From Luidia sarsii (taxonomy: Eukaryota; Echinodermata; Asteroidea; Paxillosida; Luidiidae): a stretch of DNA of 64,000 bases. The notes beneath the pieces are model-generated. The model did no database searches, was not told the DNA's origin, and was given only the letters and a program-made list of their open reading frames with translations. Shown here piece after piece: positions 10,446-22,148 of this stretch. Location: the NCBI GenBank assembly GCA_949987565.1, contig OX465113.1, positions 8,756,899 through 8,820,898 of the forward strand, in the 5' to 3' direction. Position 1 is the stretch's first letter, and the number at the start of each line of letters is the position of its first letter. A program made the translations under genes and the position numbers.

Positions 10446-12594
10446 AAAAAGGAGGCAGGCAGGGCAGACAGGGAAGGCAGGGCAGGCAGACAGGGCAGGC
10501 AGGCCGGGAGAGAGGCAGGGAGTAAAGGAGGCAGACAGGGCAGACAGGCCGGGAGAGAGGCAGGGAGTAAAGGAGGCAGGCAGGCCGGGAGAGAGGCAGG
10601 GAGTAAAGGAGGCAGGCAGGCCGGGAGAGAGGCAGGCAGACAGGGCAGACAGGGCAGGCAGGGCAGGTAGACAGGACAGGCAGGCCGGGAGAGAGGCAGG
10701 CGGACAGGGCAGACAGGGAAGACAGGGCAGGCAGGGCAGGCTGACAGGGCAGGTAGGCCGGGAGAGAGGCAGGGAGTAAAGGAGACAGGCAGGGCAGACA
10801 GGGCAGGCAGACAGGGCAGGCAGGGCAGGCAGACAGGGCAGGCAGGCCGGGAGAGAGGCAGGGAGTAAAGGAGGCAGACAGGGCAGACAGGGCAGGCAGA
10901 CAGGACAGGCAGGCCGGGTGAGAGGCAGGGAGTAAAGGAGACAGGCAGGGCAGGCAGGGCAGGCAGGGCAGGCAGACAGGGCAGGCAGGCCGGGAGAGAG
11001 CCAGGGAGTAAAGGAGGCAGACAGGGCAGACAGGGCAGGCAGGGCAGGCAGACAGGGCAGGCAGGCCGGGAGAGAGGCAGGGAGTAAAGGAGGCAGGCAG
11101 GGCGGGAGAGAGGCAGGCAGACAGGGCAGGCAGGGCAGGCAGACAGGGCAGGCAGGCCGGGAGAGAGGCAGGGAGTAAAGGAGGCAGGCAGGCCGGGAGA
11201 GAGGCAGGCAGACAGGGCAGGCAGGCCGGGAGAGAGGCAGGGAGTAAAGGAGGCAGGCAGGCCGGGAGAGAGGCAGGCAGGCAGGGCAGGCAGGGCAGGC
11301 AGGGCAGGCAGGCAGACAGGGCAGGCAGGCCGGGAAAGAGGCAGGGAGTAAAGGAGGCAGACAGGGCAGGCAGGGCAGGCAGACAGGGCAGGCAGGCCGG
11401 GAGAGAGGCAGGGAGTAAAGGAGGCAGGCAGGGCAGGCAGGGCAGGCAGGGCAGGCAGACAGACAGGGCAGGCAGGCCGGGAGAGAGGCAGGGAGTAAAG
11501 GAGGCAGGCAGGCCGGGAGAGAGGCAGGCAGACAGGGCAGACAGGGCAGGCAGGGCAGGCAGACAGGGCAGGCAGGCCGGGAGAGAGGCAGGGAGTAAAG
11601 GAGGCAGGCAGGGCAGGCAGGGCAGGCAGGGCAGGCAGACAGACAGGGCAGGCAGGCCGGGAGAGAGGCAGGGAGTAAAGGAGGCAGGCAGGCCGGGAGA
11701 GAGGCAGGCAGGCAGGGCAGGCAGGGCAGGCAGACAGGGCAGGCAGGCCGGGAAAGAGGCAGGGAGTAAAGGAGGCAGACAGGGCAGGCAGGGCAGGCAG
11801 ACAGGGCAGGCAGGGCAGGCAGACAGGGCAGGCAGGCAGGGCAGACAGGGCAGGCAGACAGGGCAGGCAGGGCAGGCAGACAGGGCAGGCAGGGCAGGCA
11901 GACAGGGCAGGCAGGCAGGGCAGGCAGGGCAGGCAGACAGGGCAGGCAGGCCGGGAGAGAGGCAGGGAGTAAAGGAGGCAGACAGGGCAGGCAGGGCAGG
12001 CAGACAGGGCAGGCAGGGCAGGCAGACAGGGCAGGCAGGGCAGGCAGACAGGGCAGGCAGGCAGGGCAGGCAGGGCAGGCAGACAGGGCAGGCAGGCCGG
12101 GAGAGAGGCAGGGAGTAAAGGAGGCAGACAGGGCAGGCAGGGCAGGCAGACAGGGCAGGCAGGCCGGGAGAGAGGCAGGGAGTAAAGGAGGCAGACAGGC
12201 AGGGCAGGCAGGGCAGGGCAGACAGGGCAGACAGGGCAGGCAGGGCAGGCAGGCAGGGCAGGCAGGGCAGGCAGGGCAGGCAGGCCGGGAGAGAGGCAGG
12301 GAGTAAAGGAGGCAGACAGGCCGGGAGAGAGGCAGGCAGACAGGGCAGACAGGGCAGGCAGAGCAGGCAGGGCAGGGCAGACAGGGCAGACAGGGCAGGC
12401 AGGGCAGGCAGGCAGGGCAGGCAGGGCAGGCAGGGCAGGCAGGCCGGGAGAGAGGCAGGGAGTAAAGGAGGCAGACAGGCCGGGAGAGAGGCAGGCAGAC
12501 AGGGCAGACAGGGCAGGCAGGGCAGGCAGGGCAGGCAGGGCAGGAAGGGCAGGCAGGCCGGGAGAGAGGCAGGGAGTAAAGGAGGCAGACAGGC
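10446..12594. repeat. 2.1-kb GGCAGGCAGG minisatellite with higher-order units
   Basis: Built from GGCAGGCAGACAGG-like blocks. A larger recurring block contains CCGGGAGAGAGGCAGG and GGAGTAAAGGAGGC. The minus strand stays open throughout as Pro/Cys/Leu-rich sequence because the unit lacks stop codons. It runs directly into the LINE A ORF1 zinc-knuckle codons at 10445. Confidence 0.9.
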
Positions 12595-12879
12595 ATACCG
12601 GGATAATCCGTCATTGTCGTTTCATTTTTTGCGACTATACATGCACCGTGACACCAAGAGCTTGCTTCGCCGGTCGAAGGTGTGAAACGACCCGGTCGTT
12701 AGTCTACGATCCTCGCCAACCCCCACCCCCAGTCTATCGTACCCTGTCAAGAGGATCATCGTCGTGTGACGAGTTGCAACCCCCCACCCCCATGGCTGTG
12801 CCTCGAGCGGCGGTCATTAGTGGGTATACCGCCGTTAAAACACGGAACCAATAGAAGGCGGTGTGCACTGCACTCAATG
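12595..12879. other. unique sequence between minisatellite and duplicated block
   Basis: No gene recognised. Holds two similar short stretches with CCCCCACCCCC-type C-runs (near 12720 and 12780). Confidence 0.3.
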
Positions 12880-13137
12880 GACCGTGCAGTAAATATGCAT
12901 AATTATGTGCATGGCTTTGTATGCGTATAATTTCATGCACCCTCCGATCCCGCTATCGATTTTCGTTGGCAACCAGACACCCGGCCTCGCACGAGCGTAC
13001 GGGCCACCCCTCGCAGGGGCCGGCAACCAGCGGTCTTGGTGATGATGGCGATCTCCATGGGAACCGGCAACACACAATACTTGGACCAAAACAACAAGCC
13101 GCCGCTCGTGGCAACCATACCCGTGAGTACAGTTGGG

Positions 13138-13219
13138 TTAAATAGGGAGCGTACATCGCATGCAGTCTTCGTTTGGCGAACATTCCTCAATTCTACAGGA
13201 GAGCACCAAATCCGACGGT
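13138..13219 (+). promoter_or_regulatory. candidate TATA-like box and 5'UTR exon with donor (copy 1)
   Basis: TTAAATAG at 13138-13145 is followed about 75 bp later by a good splice donor, CCGACG|GTAAGA, after 13219. This could be the promoter and leader exon of the CARD gene that starts coding at 22149 on the same strand, with the satellite inside the first intron. An acceptor candidate (ATCCACCAG) precedes the coding start near 22092. Inference only. Confidence 0.3.
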
Positions 13220-13497
13220 AAGACACTTCTTGTTTTTTTTTTAAATTATTGTTTGGGGGGCTAGATAACTCAAACGCACGAGTACTGCCACGTGCCACGA
13301 CGAGGTCGAACGAAGGCTGCAATGCGTCGAAGTCGAAGAATTGCAGAGAAGATAAATGAGAGGGGGGATTAATCAGGATTTAAAATCCAGTGGTGAAAAC
13401 ACGGGTTTTCTTCCACCCACTATCTGCCGGGAGGGTTTCCAGAAAACTCGCACAAACTGATCATGAATTTCTCTTCACCTTGATAGCCAGAAGCGAG

Positions 13498-13680
13498 ATG
13501 AAGAGGAGGGGAGGAGGAGGGAAGGGGGAGGAGGAGGATGAGGGGGGATGAGGGAAGGGGAGGAGGAGGAGTTAGATGGAGGAGGAAGGGGAGGAGGAGA
13601 GGGAGTAGGAGGAGGGAGGAGAGGGGAAGTGGGAGGAGAAGGGGAGAAGTAGGTGATGAGGACGTGGAGGGGGAGGCGAA
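13498..13680. repeat. GAGGAG-rich purine tract (copy 1)
   Basis: Irregular GGAGGAGGG repeats with no C on the plus strand over long stretches. The matching tract in copy 2 lies at 14606-14790. Confidence 0.85.
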
Positions 13681-13800
13681 GCTCAATGTTGCATCGTTGA
13701 TCGTTCTCATATTTCAATTGCTGTGGAACAGGTTTTGCTCTTAAAATTCTCTGAAATGAGACGGCAAGTGAGTCAGTCATCTACAGCGATCATGATTTGG

Positions 13801-14000
13801 NNNNNNNNNNNNNNNNNNNNNNNNNNNNNNNNNNNNNNNNNNNNNNNNNNNNNNNNNNNNNNNNNNNNNNNNNNNNNNNNNNNNNNNNNNNNNNNNNNNN
13901 NNNNNNNNNNNNNNNNNNNNNNNNNNNNNNNNNNNNNNNNNNNNNNNNNNNNNNNNNNNNNNNNNNNNNNNNNNNNNNNNNNNNNNNNNNNNNNNNNNNN
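13801..14000. other. assembly gap (200 N)
   Basis: Exactly 200 Ns. Copy 1 of the block ends at the gap, and copy 2 starts at its other side at the same point where copy 1 started. Confidence 0.99.
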
Positions 14001-14910
14001 GGACCGTGCAGTAAATATGCATAATTATGTGCATGGCTTTGTATGCGTATAATTTCATGCACCCTCCGATCCCGCTATCGATTTTCGTTGGCAACCGTTC
14101 GCACGAGCGTACGGGCCACCCCTCGCAGGGGCCGGCAACCAGCGGTCTTGGTGATGATGGCGATCTCCATGGGAACCGGCAACACACAATGCTTGGACCA
14201 AAACAACAAGCCGCCGCTCGGTGGCAACCATACCCGTGAGTACAGTTGGGTTAAATAGGGAGCGCACATCGCATGCAGTCTTCGTCTGGCGAACATTCCT
14301 CAATTCTACCGGAGAGCACCAAATCCGACGGTAAGACACTTCTTGTTTTTTAATAATTATTTTTGGGGGGCTAGATAACTCAAACGCACGAGTACTGCCA
14401 CGTGCCACGACGAGGTCGAACGAAGGCTGCAATGCGTCGAAGTCGAAGAATTGCAGAGAAGATAAATGAGAGGGGGGGTTAATCAGGATTTAAAATCCAG
14501 TGGTGAAAACACGGGTTTTCTTCCACCCACTATCTGCCGGAGGGTTTCCAGAAAACTCGCACAAACTGATCATGAATTTCTCTTCACCTTGATAGCCAGA
14601 AGCGAGATGAAGAGGAGGGGAGGAGGAGGGAAGGGGGAGGAGGAGGATGAGGGGGATGAGGGAAGGGGAGGAGGAGGAGTTAGATGGAGGAGGAAGGGGA
14701 GGAGGAGAGGGAGTAGGAGGAGGGAGGAGAGGGGAAGTGGGAGGAGAAGGGGAGGAGTAGGGGATGAGGACGTGGAGGGGGAGGCGAAGCTCAATGTTGC
14801 ATCGTTGATCGTTCTCATATTTCAATTGCTGTGGAACAGGTTTTGCTCTTAAAATTCTCTGAAATGAGACGGCAAGTGAGTTCAGTCATCTACAGCCGAT
14901 CATGATTTGG
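14001..14910. repeat. second copy of the ~0.9-kb duplicated block
   Basis: Matches 12880-13800 through a GAGGAG-rich tract (14606-14790). It continues past the point where copy 1 is cut off by Ns, into GGTCGTTGGGAGGGC and then toward the pyrimidine satellite. Confidence 0.9.
14251..14330 (+). promoter_or_regulatory. candidate TATA-like box and 5'UTR exon with donor (copy 2)
   Basis: Same arrangement as the copy at 13138-13219: TTAAATAG at 14251-14258 and donor CGACG|GTAAGA after 14330. It is conserved in both copies of the block apart from scattered substitutions. Confidence 0.3.
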
Positions 14911-15044
14911 GTCGTTGGGAGGGCACACAACTTGATGCTGATTTATACTTGGTTGCCAACTGGCAGCGCTCTATGTGTGCTGCTGTAGGCTGTTGTTTTA
15001 TTTGTTTGCCCTCACTCTGCTCAGCTCTGTCCAAATATGTCTGG

Positions 15045-18000
15045 TCCCCTTCTCTTCCCTTCCCTTGCCTTCCCTCCACTCCCCTTCCCTTCCCTCCACT
15101 CCCCTCGCCTTGTCTTGCCTTCCCTCCCCTTACCTTCCATCCCCTCCCCTCCCCTCCCCTCCCCTCGCCTTGCCTTGCCTTCCCTTACCTTCCCTCCACG
15201 CCCCTTCCCTCCCCTTCCCTCCACTCCCCTTCCCTCCCCTCCCCTCCCCTCTCTTCGCCTTGCATTCCCTTCCCTTCCCTCCGCTCCCCTCCCCTCCCCT
15301 CCCCTCCCCTCCCCTCCCCTCCCCTCCCCTCCCCTCCCCTCCCCTCCGCTCCCCTTCCCTCCACTCCCCCTCCCCTCCCCTCGCCTTGCCTTGCCTTCTA
15401 TCCCCTTCCATTCCCTCCCCTCCCCTCCCCTTCCCTTCCCTCCGCTCCCCTCCACTCCCCCCTCCCCTCCCCTCCCCTCCACTCCCCTCACCTCCCCTCC
15501 CCTTCCCTCCCCTTCCCTCCCCTTCCTTCCCATCCCCTCCCCTCCCCTCCCCTCCCCTTCCCTCTACTCCCCTCCACTCCCCTCCCCTTCCCTCCCCTCC
15601 CCTCCCCTCCCCTCCCCTCCCCTCCCCTCCCCTCCCCTCCCCTCCCCTCCCCTCCCCTCCCCTCCCCTCCCCTCCCCTCCCCTCGAATTGCCTTCCCTCC
15701 CCTTCTCTCCGCTCCCCTCCCATTCCCTCCCCTCCCCTCCCCTTCCCTTCCCTCTGCTCCCCTCCACTCCCCCCCCCTCCCCTCCACTCACCTCACCTCC
15801 CCTCCCCTTCCCTCCCCTTCCCTCCCCTCCCCTCCCCTTCCCTTCCCTCTGCTCCCCTCCACTCCCCCCCTCCCCTCCACTCACCTCACCTCCCCTCCCC
15901 TTCCCTCCCCTTCCCTCCCATCCCCTCCCCTTCCCTCCACTCCCCTCCACTCCCCTCCCCTCCCCTCCCCTCCCCTCCCCTCCCCTCCCCTCCCCTTCTC
16001 TCCACTCCCCTCCCCTCCCCTCCACTCCCCTCCCCTTCCCTCCGCTCCCCTCCGCTCCCCTCCCCTCCACTCCCCTCCCCTCCCCTTCCCTCCACTCCCC
16101 TCCTCTCCCCTCCCCGCCACTCCCCTCCCCTTTCCTCCACTCCCCTCCCCTCCCCTCCCCTCCCCTCCACTCCCCTCCCCTCCCCTTCCCTCCGCTCCCC
16201 TCCCCTTCCCTCCACTCCCCTTCCCTTCCCTCCTCCCCTTGCCTTCCCTCCACTCCCCTCACCTCCCCTTGACTTCCCTCCCCTCCCCTCCCCTCGCCAT
16301 GCCTTCCCTCCACTCCCCTTCCCTCCCCTTGCCCTGCCTTCCCTCCCCTTCCCTCCACTCCCCATCCCTCCCTTTCCCTTCCCTCCTCTCCCCATCCCTC
16401 CCCTCCCTTTCCATCCCTCCCCTTACCTTCCCATCCCTTCCTACCCTTCCCTACCCCTCCCTTCCCATCCCTTCCCTTTCCTACCCTTCCCATCCCATCC
16501 CTTCCCTTCCCATCCCCCTTCCCTCCCCTCCCCTTCTTATCCCTTCCCATCCCTTCCCTCCCCTTCCCATCTCTTCCCTACCCTTCCCTTCCATACCCTT
16601 CCCATCCCTTCCCTTTCCTACCCTTCCCATCCCATCCCTTCCCTTCCCATCCCCCTTCCCTCCCTTCCCTTCTTATCCCTTCCCATCCCTTCCCTCCCCT
16701 TCCCATCTCTTCCCTACCCTTCCCTTCCATACCCTTCCCATCCCCCCTTCCCACCCCATCCCTTTCCTACCCTTCCCTTCCCTACCCCTCCCTTCCCATC
16801 CCTTTCCTTCCCTTCCCTTCCCTTCCCTTCCCATCCCTTCCCTTTCCTTCCATTCCCATCCCTTCTCATCCCTTCCCTACCCTTCCCGCCCCTTCCCTTC
16901 TTATCCCTTCCCACCCCTTCCCTCCCCTTCCCGTCTCTTCCCTACCCTTCCCTTCCATACCCTTCCCTTCCCTACCCTACCCTTCCATCTTCCCTACTCC
17001 CCTCTACTACCATCCCTTCCCTCCACTCCCCCTCCCCTCCCCTCGCCTTGCCTTGCCTTCTATCCCCTTCCATTCCCTCCACTCCCCTCGCCTTGCCTTC
17101 CCTCCCCTTCCCTCCACTCCCCTCCCCTCCCCTCCCCTCCCCTCCCCTCCCCTTCCCTCCACTCCCCCTCCCCTCCCCTCGCCTCCCCTCGCCTCCCCTC
17201 GAATTGCCTTCCCTCCCCTTCCCTCCACTCCCCTTCCCTCCCCTCCCCTTCCCTCCACTCCCGCTCCCCTCCCCTCGCCTTGCCTTGCCTTCTATCCCCT
17301 TCCATTCCCTCCACTCCCCTCGCCTTGCCTTCCCTCCCCTTCCCTCCACTCCCCTTCCCTCCCCTCCCCTCCCCTCCGCTCCCCTTCCCTCCAATCCCCC
17401 TCCCCTCCCCTCCCCTCGCCTTGCCTTCCCTCCCCTTCCCTCCACTCCCCTTCCCTCCCCTCCCCTCCCCTCCCCTCCCCTCGAATTGCCTTCCCTCCCC
17501 TTCTCTCCGCTCCCCTCCCATTCCCTCCCCTCCCCTTCCCTTCCCTCCGCTCCCCTCCACTCCCCCCTCCCCTCCCCTCCACTCCCCTCACCTCCCCTCC
17601 CCTTCCCTCCCCTTCCCTCCCCTTCCCTCCCCTTCCTTCCCATCCCCTCCCCTCCCCTCCCCTCCCCTCCCCTTCCCTCCACTCCCCTCCACTCCCCTCC
17701 CCTTCCCTCCCCTCCCCTCCCCTCCCCTCCCCTCCCCTCCCCTCCCCTCCCCTCCCCTCCCCTCTCCTCCCCTCCCCTCCCCTCCCCTCCCCTCCCCTCC
17801 CCTTCTCTCCGCTCCCCTCCCATTCCCTCCCCTCCCCTCCCCTTCCCTTCCCTCCGCTCCCCTCCACTCCCCCTCCCCTCCACTCCCCTCACCTCCCCTC
17901 CCCTTCCCTCCCCTTCCCTCCCATCCCCTCCCCTTCCCTCCACTCCACTCCCCTCCCCTCCCCTCCCCTCCCCTCCCCTTCCCTCCACTCCCCTCCCCTC

Positions 18001-21000
18001 CCCTCCACTCCCCTCCCCTTCCCTCCGCTCCACTCCCCTCCCCTCCCCTCCCCTTCGCTCCGCTCCCCTCCCCTTCCCTCCCCTCCCCTTCCCTTCCCTC
18101 CTCCCCTTGCCTTCCCTCCACTCCCCTCACCTCCCCTTGACTTCCCTCCCCTCCCCTCCCCTCGCCATGCCTTCCCTCCACTCCCCTTCCCTCCCCTCCC
18201 CTCCCCTCCCCTTCCCTCCACTCCCCTCCCCTCCCCTCCACTCCCCTCCCCTTCCCTCCGCTCCACTCCCCTCCCCTCCCCTCCCCTTCGCTCCGCTCCC
18301 CTCCCCTCCCCTCCCCTCCCCTCCCCTCCCCTCCCCTCCCCTCCCCTCCCCTCCCCTCCCCTCCCCTCCCCTCTCCTCCCCTCCCCTCCCCTCCCCTCCC
18401 CTCCCCTCCCCTTCTCTCCGCTCCCCTCCCATTCCCTCCCCTCCCCTCCCCTTCCCTTCCCTCCGCTCCCCTCCACTCCCCCTCCCCTCCACTCCCCTCA
18501 CCTCCCCTCCCCTTCCCTCCCCTTCCCTCCCATCCCCTCCCCTTCCCTCCACTCCACTCCCCTCCCCTCCCCTCCCCTCCCCTCCCCTTCCCTCCACTCC
18601 CCTCCCCTCCCCTCCACTCCCCTCCCCTTCCCTCCGCTCCACTCCCCTCCCCTCCCCTCCCCTTCGCTCCGCTCCCCTCCCCTTCCCTCCCCTCCCCTTC
18701 CCTTCCCTCCTCCCCTTGCCTTCCCTCCACTCCCCTCACCTCCCCTTGACTTCCCTCCCCTCCCCTCCCCTTGCCATGCCTTCCCTCCACTCCCCTTCCC
18801 TCCCCTCCCCTCCCCTCCCCTTCCCTCCACTCCCCTCCCCTCCCCTCCACTCCCCTCCCCTTCCCTCCGCTCCACTCCCCTCCCCTCCCCTCCCCTTCGC
18901 TCCGCTCCCCTCCCCTCCCCTCCCCTCCCCTCCCCTCCCCTCCCCTCCCCTCCCCTCCCCTCCCCTCCCCTCCCCTCCCCTCCCCTCCCCTCCCCTCCCC
19001 TCCCCTCCCCTCCCCTCCCCTCCCCTCGAATTGCCTTCCCTCCCCTTCTCTCCGCTCCCCTCCCATTCCCTCCCCTCCCCTCCCCTTCCCTTCCCTCTGC
19101 TCCCCTCCACTCCCCCCCTCCCCTCCACTCACCTCACCTCCCCTCCCCTTCCCTCCCCTTCCCTCCCATCCCCTCCCCTTCCCTCCACTCCCCTCCACTC
19201 CCCTCCCCTCCCCTCCCCTCCCCTCCCCTCCCCTTCTCTCCACTCCCCTCCCCTCCCCTCCACTCCCCTCCCCTTCCCTCCGCTCCCCTCCGCTCCCCTC
19301 CCCTCCACTCCCCTCCCCTCCCCTTCCCTCCACTCCCCTCCTCTCCCCTCCCCGCCACTCCCCTCCCCTTCCCTCCACTCCCCTCCCCTCCCCTCCACTC
19401 CCCTCCCCTCCCCTTCCCTCCGCTCCCCTCCCCTTCCCTCCACTCCCCTTCCCTTCCCTCCTCCCCTTGCCTTCCCTCCACTCCCCTCACCTCCCCTTGA
19501 CTTCCCTCCCCTCCCCTCCCCTCGCCATGCCTTCCCTCCACTCCCCTTCCCTCCCCTTGCCCTGCCTTCCCTCCCCTTCCCTCCACTCCCCATCCCTCCC
19601 TTTCCCTTCCCTCCTCTCCCCATCCCTCCCCTCCCTTTCCATCCCTCCCCTTACCTTCCCATCCCTTTCCTACCCTTCCCTACCCCTCCCTTCCCATCCC
19701 TTCCCTTTCCTACCCTTCCCATCCCATCCCTTCCCTTCCCATCCCCCTTCCCTCCCCTCCCCTTCTTATCCCTTCCCATCCCTTCCCTCCCCTTCCCATC
19801 TCTTCCCTACCTTTCCCTTCCATACACTTCCCATCCCTTCCCTTTCCTACCCTTCCCATCCCATCCCTTCCCTTCCCATCCCCCTTCCCTCCCCTTCCCT
19901 TCTTATCCCTTCCCTCCCCTTCCCATCTCTTCCCTACCCTTCCCTTCCATACCCTTCCCATCCCCCCTTCCCATCCCATCCCTTTCCTACCCTTCCCTTC
20001 CCTACCCCTCCCTTCCCATCCCTTTCCTTCCCTTCCCTTCCCTTCCCTTCCCATCCCTTCCCTTTCCTTCCATTCCCATCCCTTCCCATCCCTTCCCATC
20101 CCTTCCCTACCCTTCCCGCCCCTTTCCTTCTTATCCCTTTCCACCCCTTCCCTCCCCTTCCCATCTCTTCCCTACCCTTCCCTTCCATACCCTTCCCTTC
20201 CCTACCCTACCCTTCCATCTTCCCTACTCCCCTCTACTACCATCCCTTCCCATCCCTTTCCTACCCTTCCCTACCCCTCCCTTCCCATCCCTTCCCTTTC
20301 CTACCCTTCCCATCCCATCCCTTCCCTTCCCATCCCCATTCCCTCCCCTTCCCTCCCATCCCCTCCCCTTCCCTCCACTCCACTCCCCTTCCCTCCACTC
20401 CCCTCCCCTCCCCTTCCCTCCACTCCCCTCCCCTCCCCTCCACTCCCCTCCCCTTCCCTCCGCTCCACTCCCCTCCCCTCCCCTCCCCTCCCCTTCCCTC
20501 CGCTCCCCTCCCCTTCCCTCCCCTCCCCTTCCCTTCCCTCCTCCCCTTGCCTTCCCTCCACTCCCCTCACCTCCCCTTGACTTCCCTCCCCTCCCCTCCC
20601 CTCGCCATGCCTTCCCTCCACTCCCCTTCCCTCCCCTTGCCCTGCCTTCCCTCCCCTTCCCTCCACTCCCCATCCCTCCCTTTCCCTTCCCTCCTCTCCC
20701 CATCCCTCCCCTCCCTTTCCATCCCTCCCCTTACCTTCCCATCCCTTTCCTACCCTTCCCTACCCCTCCCTTCCCATCCCTTCCCTTTCCTACCCTTCCC
20801 ATCCCATCCCATCCCTTCCCTTCCCATCCCCCTTCCCTCCCCTCCCCTTCTTATCCCTTCCCATCCCTTCCCTCCCCTTCCCATCTCTTCCCTACCCTTC
20901 CCTTCCATACACTTCCCATCCCTTCCCTTTCCTACCCTTCCCATCCCATCCCTTCCCTTCCCATCCCCCTTCCCTCCCCTTCCCTTCTTATCCCTTCCCT

Positions 21001-22048
21001 CCCCTTCCCATCTCTTCCCTACCCTTCCCTTCCATACCCTTCCCATCCCCCCTTCCCATCCCATCCCTTTCCTACCCTTCCCTTCCCTACCCCTCCCTTC
21101 CCATCCCTTTCCTTCCCTTCCCTTCCCTTCCCTTCCCATCCCTTCCCTTTCCTTCCATTCCCATCCCTTCCCATCCCTTCCCTACCCTTCCCGCCCCTTT
21201 CCTTCTTATCCCTTTCCACCCCTTCCCTCCCCTTCCCATCTCTTCCCTACCCTTCCCTTCCATACCCTTCCCTTCCCTACCCTACCCTTCCATCTTCCCT
21301 ACTCCCCTCTACTACCATCCCTTCCCATCCCTTTCCTACCCTTCCCTACCCCTCCCTTCCCATCCCTTCCCTTTCCTACCCTTCCCATCCCATCCCTTCC
21401 CTTCCCATCCCCATTCCCTCCCCTTCCCTTCTTATCCCTTCCCATCCCTTCCCTCCCCTTCCCATCTCTTCCCTACCCTTCCCTTCCATACCCTTCCCAT
21501 CCCCCCTTCCCATCCCGTCCCTTTCCTACCCTTCCCTTCCCTACCCCTCCCTTCCCCTCCCTTTCCTTCCCTTCCCTTCCCATCCCATCCCTTCCCTTTC
21601 CTTCCATTCCCATCCCTTCCCATCCCTTCCCATCCCTTCCCTACCCTTCCCGCCCCTTCCCTTCTTATCCCTTCCCACCCCTTCCCTCCCCTTCCCATCT
21701 CTTCCCTACCCTTCCCTTCCCTACCCTTCCCATCCCTTCCCTTTCCTTCCATTCCCATCCCTTCCCATCCCTTCCCTACCCTTCCCGCCCCTTCCCTTCT
21801 TATCCCTTCCCACCCCTTCCCTCCCCTTCCCATCTCTTCCCTACCCTTCCCTTCCCTACCCTTCCCTTCCCTACCCTTCCCATCCCTTCCCTTTCCTTCC
21901 ATTCCCATCCCTTCCCATCCCTTCCCTACCCTTCCCGCCCCTTCCCTTCTTATCCCTTCCCACCCCTTCCCTCCCCTTCCCATCTCTTCCCTACCCTTCC
22001 CTTCCCTACCCTACCCTTCCATCTTCCCTACTCCCCTCTACTACCAAT
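15045..22048. repeat. ~7-kb polypyrimidine satellite (CCCCT / CCCTTCC type)
   Basis: Almost every base on the plus strand is C or T, in units such as CCCCT, CCCTTCC and CCATCCCTTCC. It has higher-order structure. Blocks ending in TCTACTACCA recur near 17000, 20240, 21320 and 22045, and the last three show about 1.08-kb and 0.73-kb spacing. Blocks with CCCTCGCCATGCC recur near 16300, 18170, 19530 and 20610. No frame meets stop codons often, so all six frames look open; these are not genes. Copy number in the assembly is doubtful. It ends about 100 bp before the CARD gene start codon. Confidence 0.95.
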
Positions 22049-22148
22049 CGTACCGAAAATACATTAATGTTTAATCATTATTGTATCCACCAGATTATTA
22101 TTTCAATAACGTGAGGTGGAAACAAGGAAGGAGCGAGTGACTTCAAAC

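Larger units (their letters stand above)
12880..13800. repeat. first copy of a ~0.92-kb duplicated block
   Basis: Nearly identical to 14001-14910; both begin GGACCGTGCAGTAAATATGC and both reach CATGATTTGG. Differences are small indels (for example ACACCCGGCC near 12980, absent from copy 2) and single bases. Copy 1 runs straight into the N gap, which suggests two haplotypes placed in tandem. Confidence 0.9.

Noticed and set aside
10446..12594. CRISPR array
   Set aside because: No unique spacers between constant repeats. It is a degenerate minisatellite in an animal genome.
10278..12614. 778-codon Cys/Pro/Leu-rich open frame
   Set aside because: Minisatellite read-through. Only its last ~55 codons are real LINE ORF1 sequence.
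14975..22114. Open frames of up to 2,379 codons on both strands
   Set aside because: They exist only because a C/T-only repeat (or its complement) rarely makes stop codons. The translations are Pro/Ser/Leu or Gly/Glu/Arg repeats, all frames overlap, and no domain is present.
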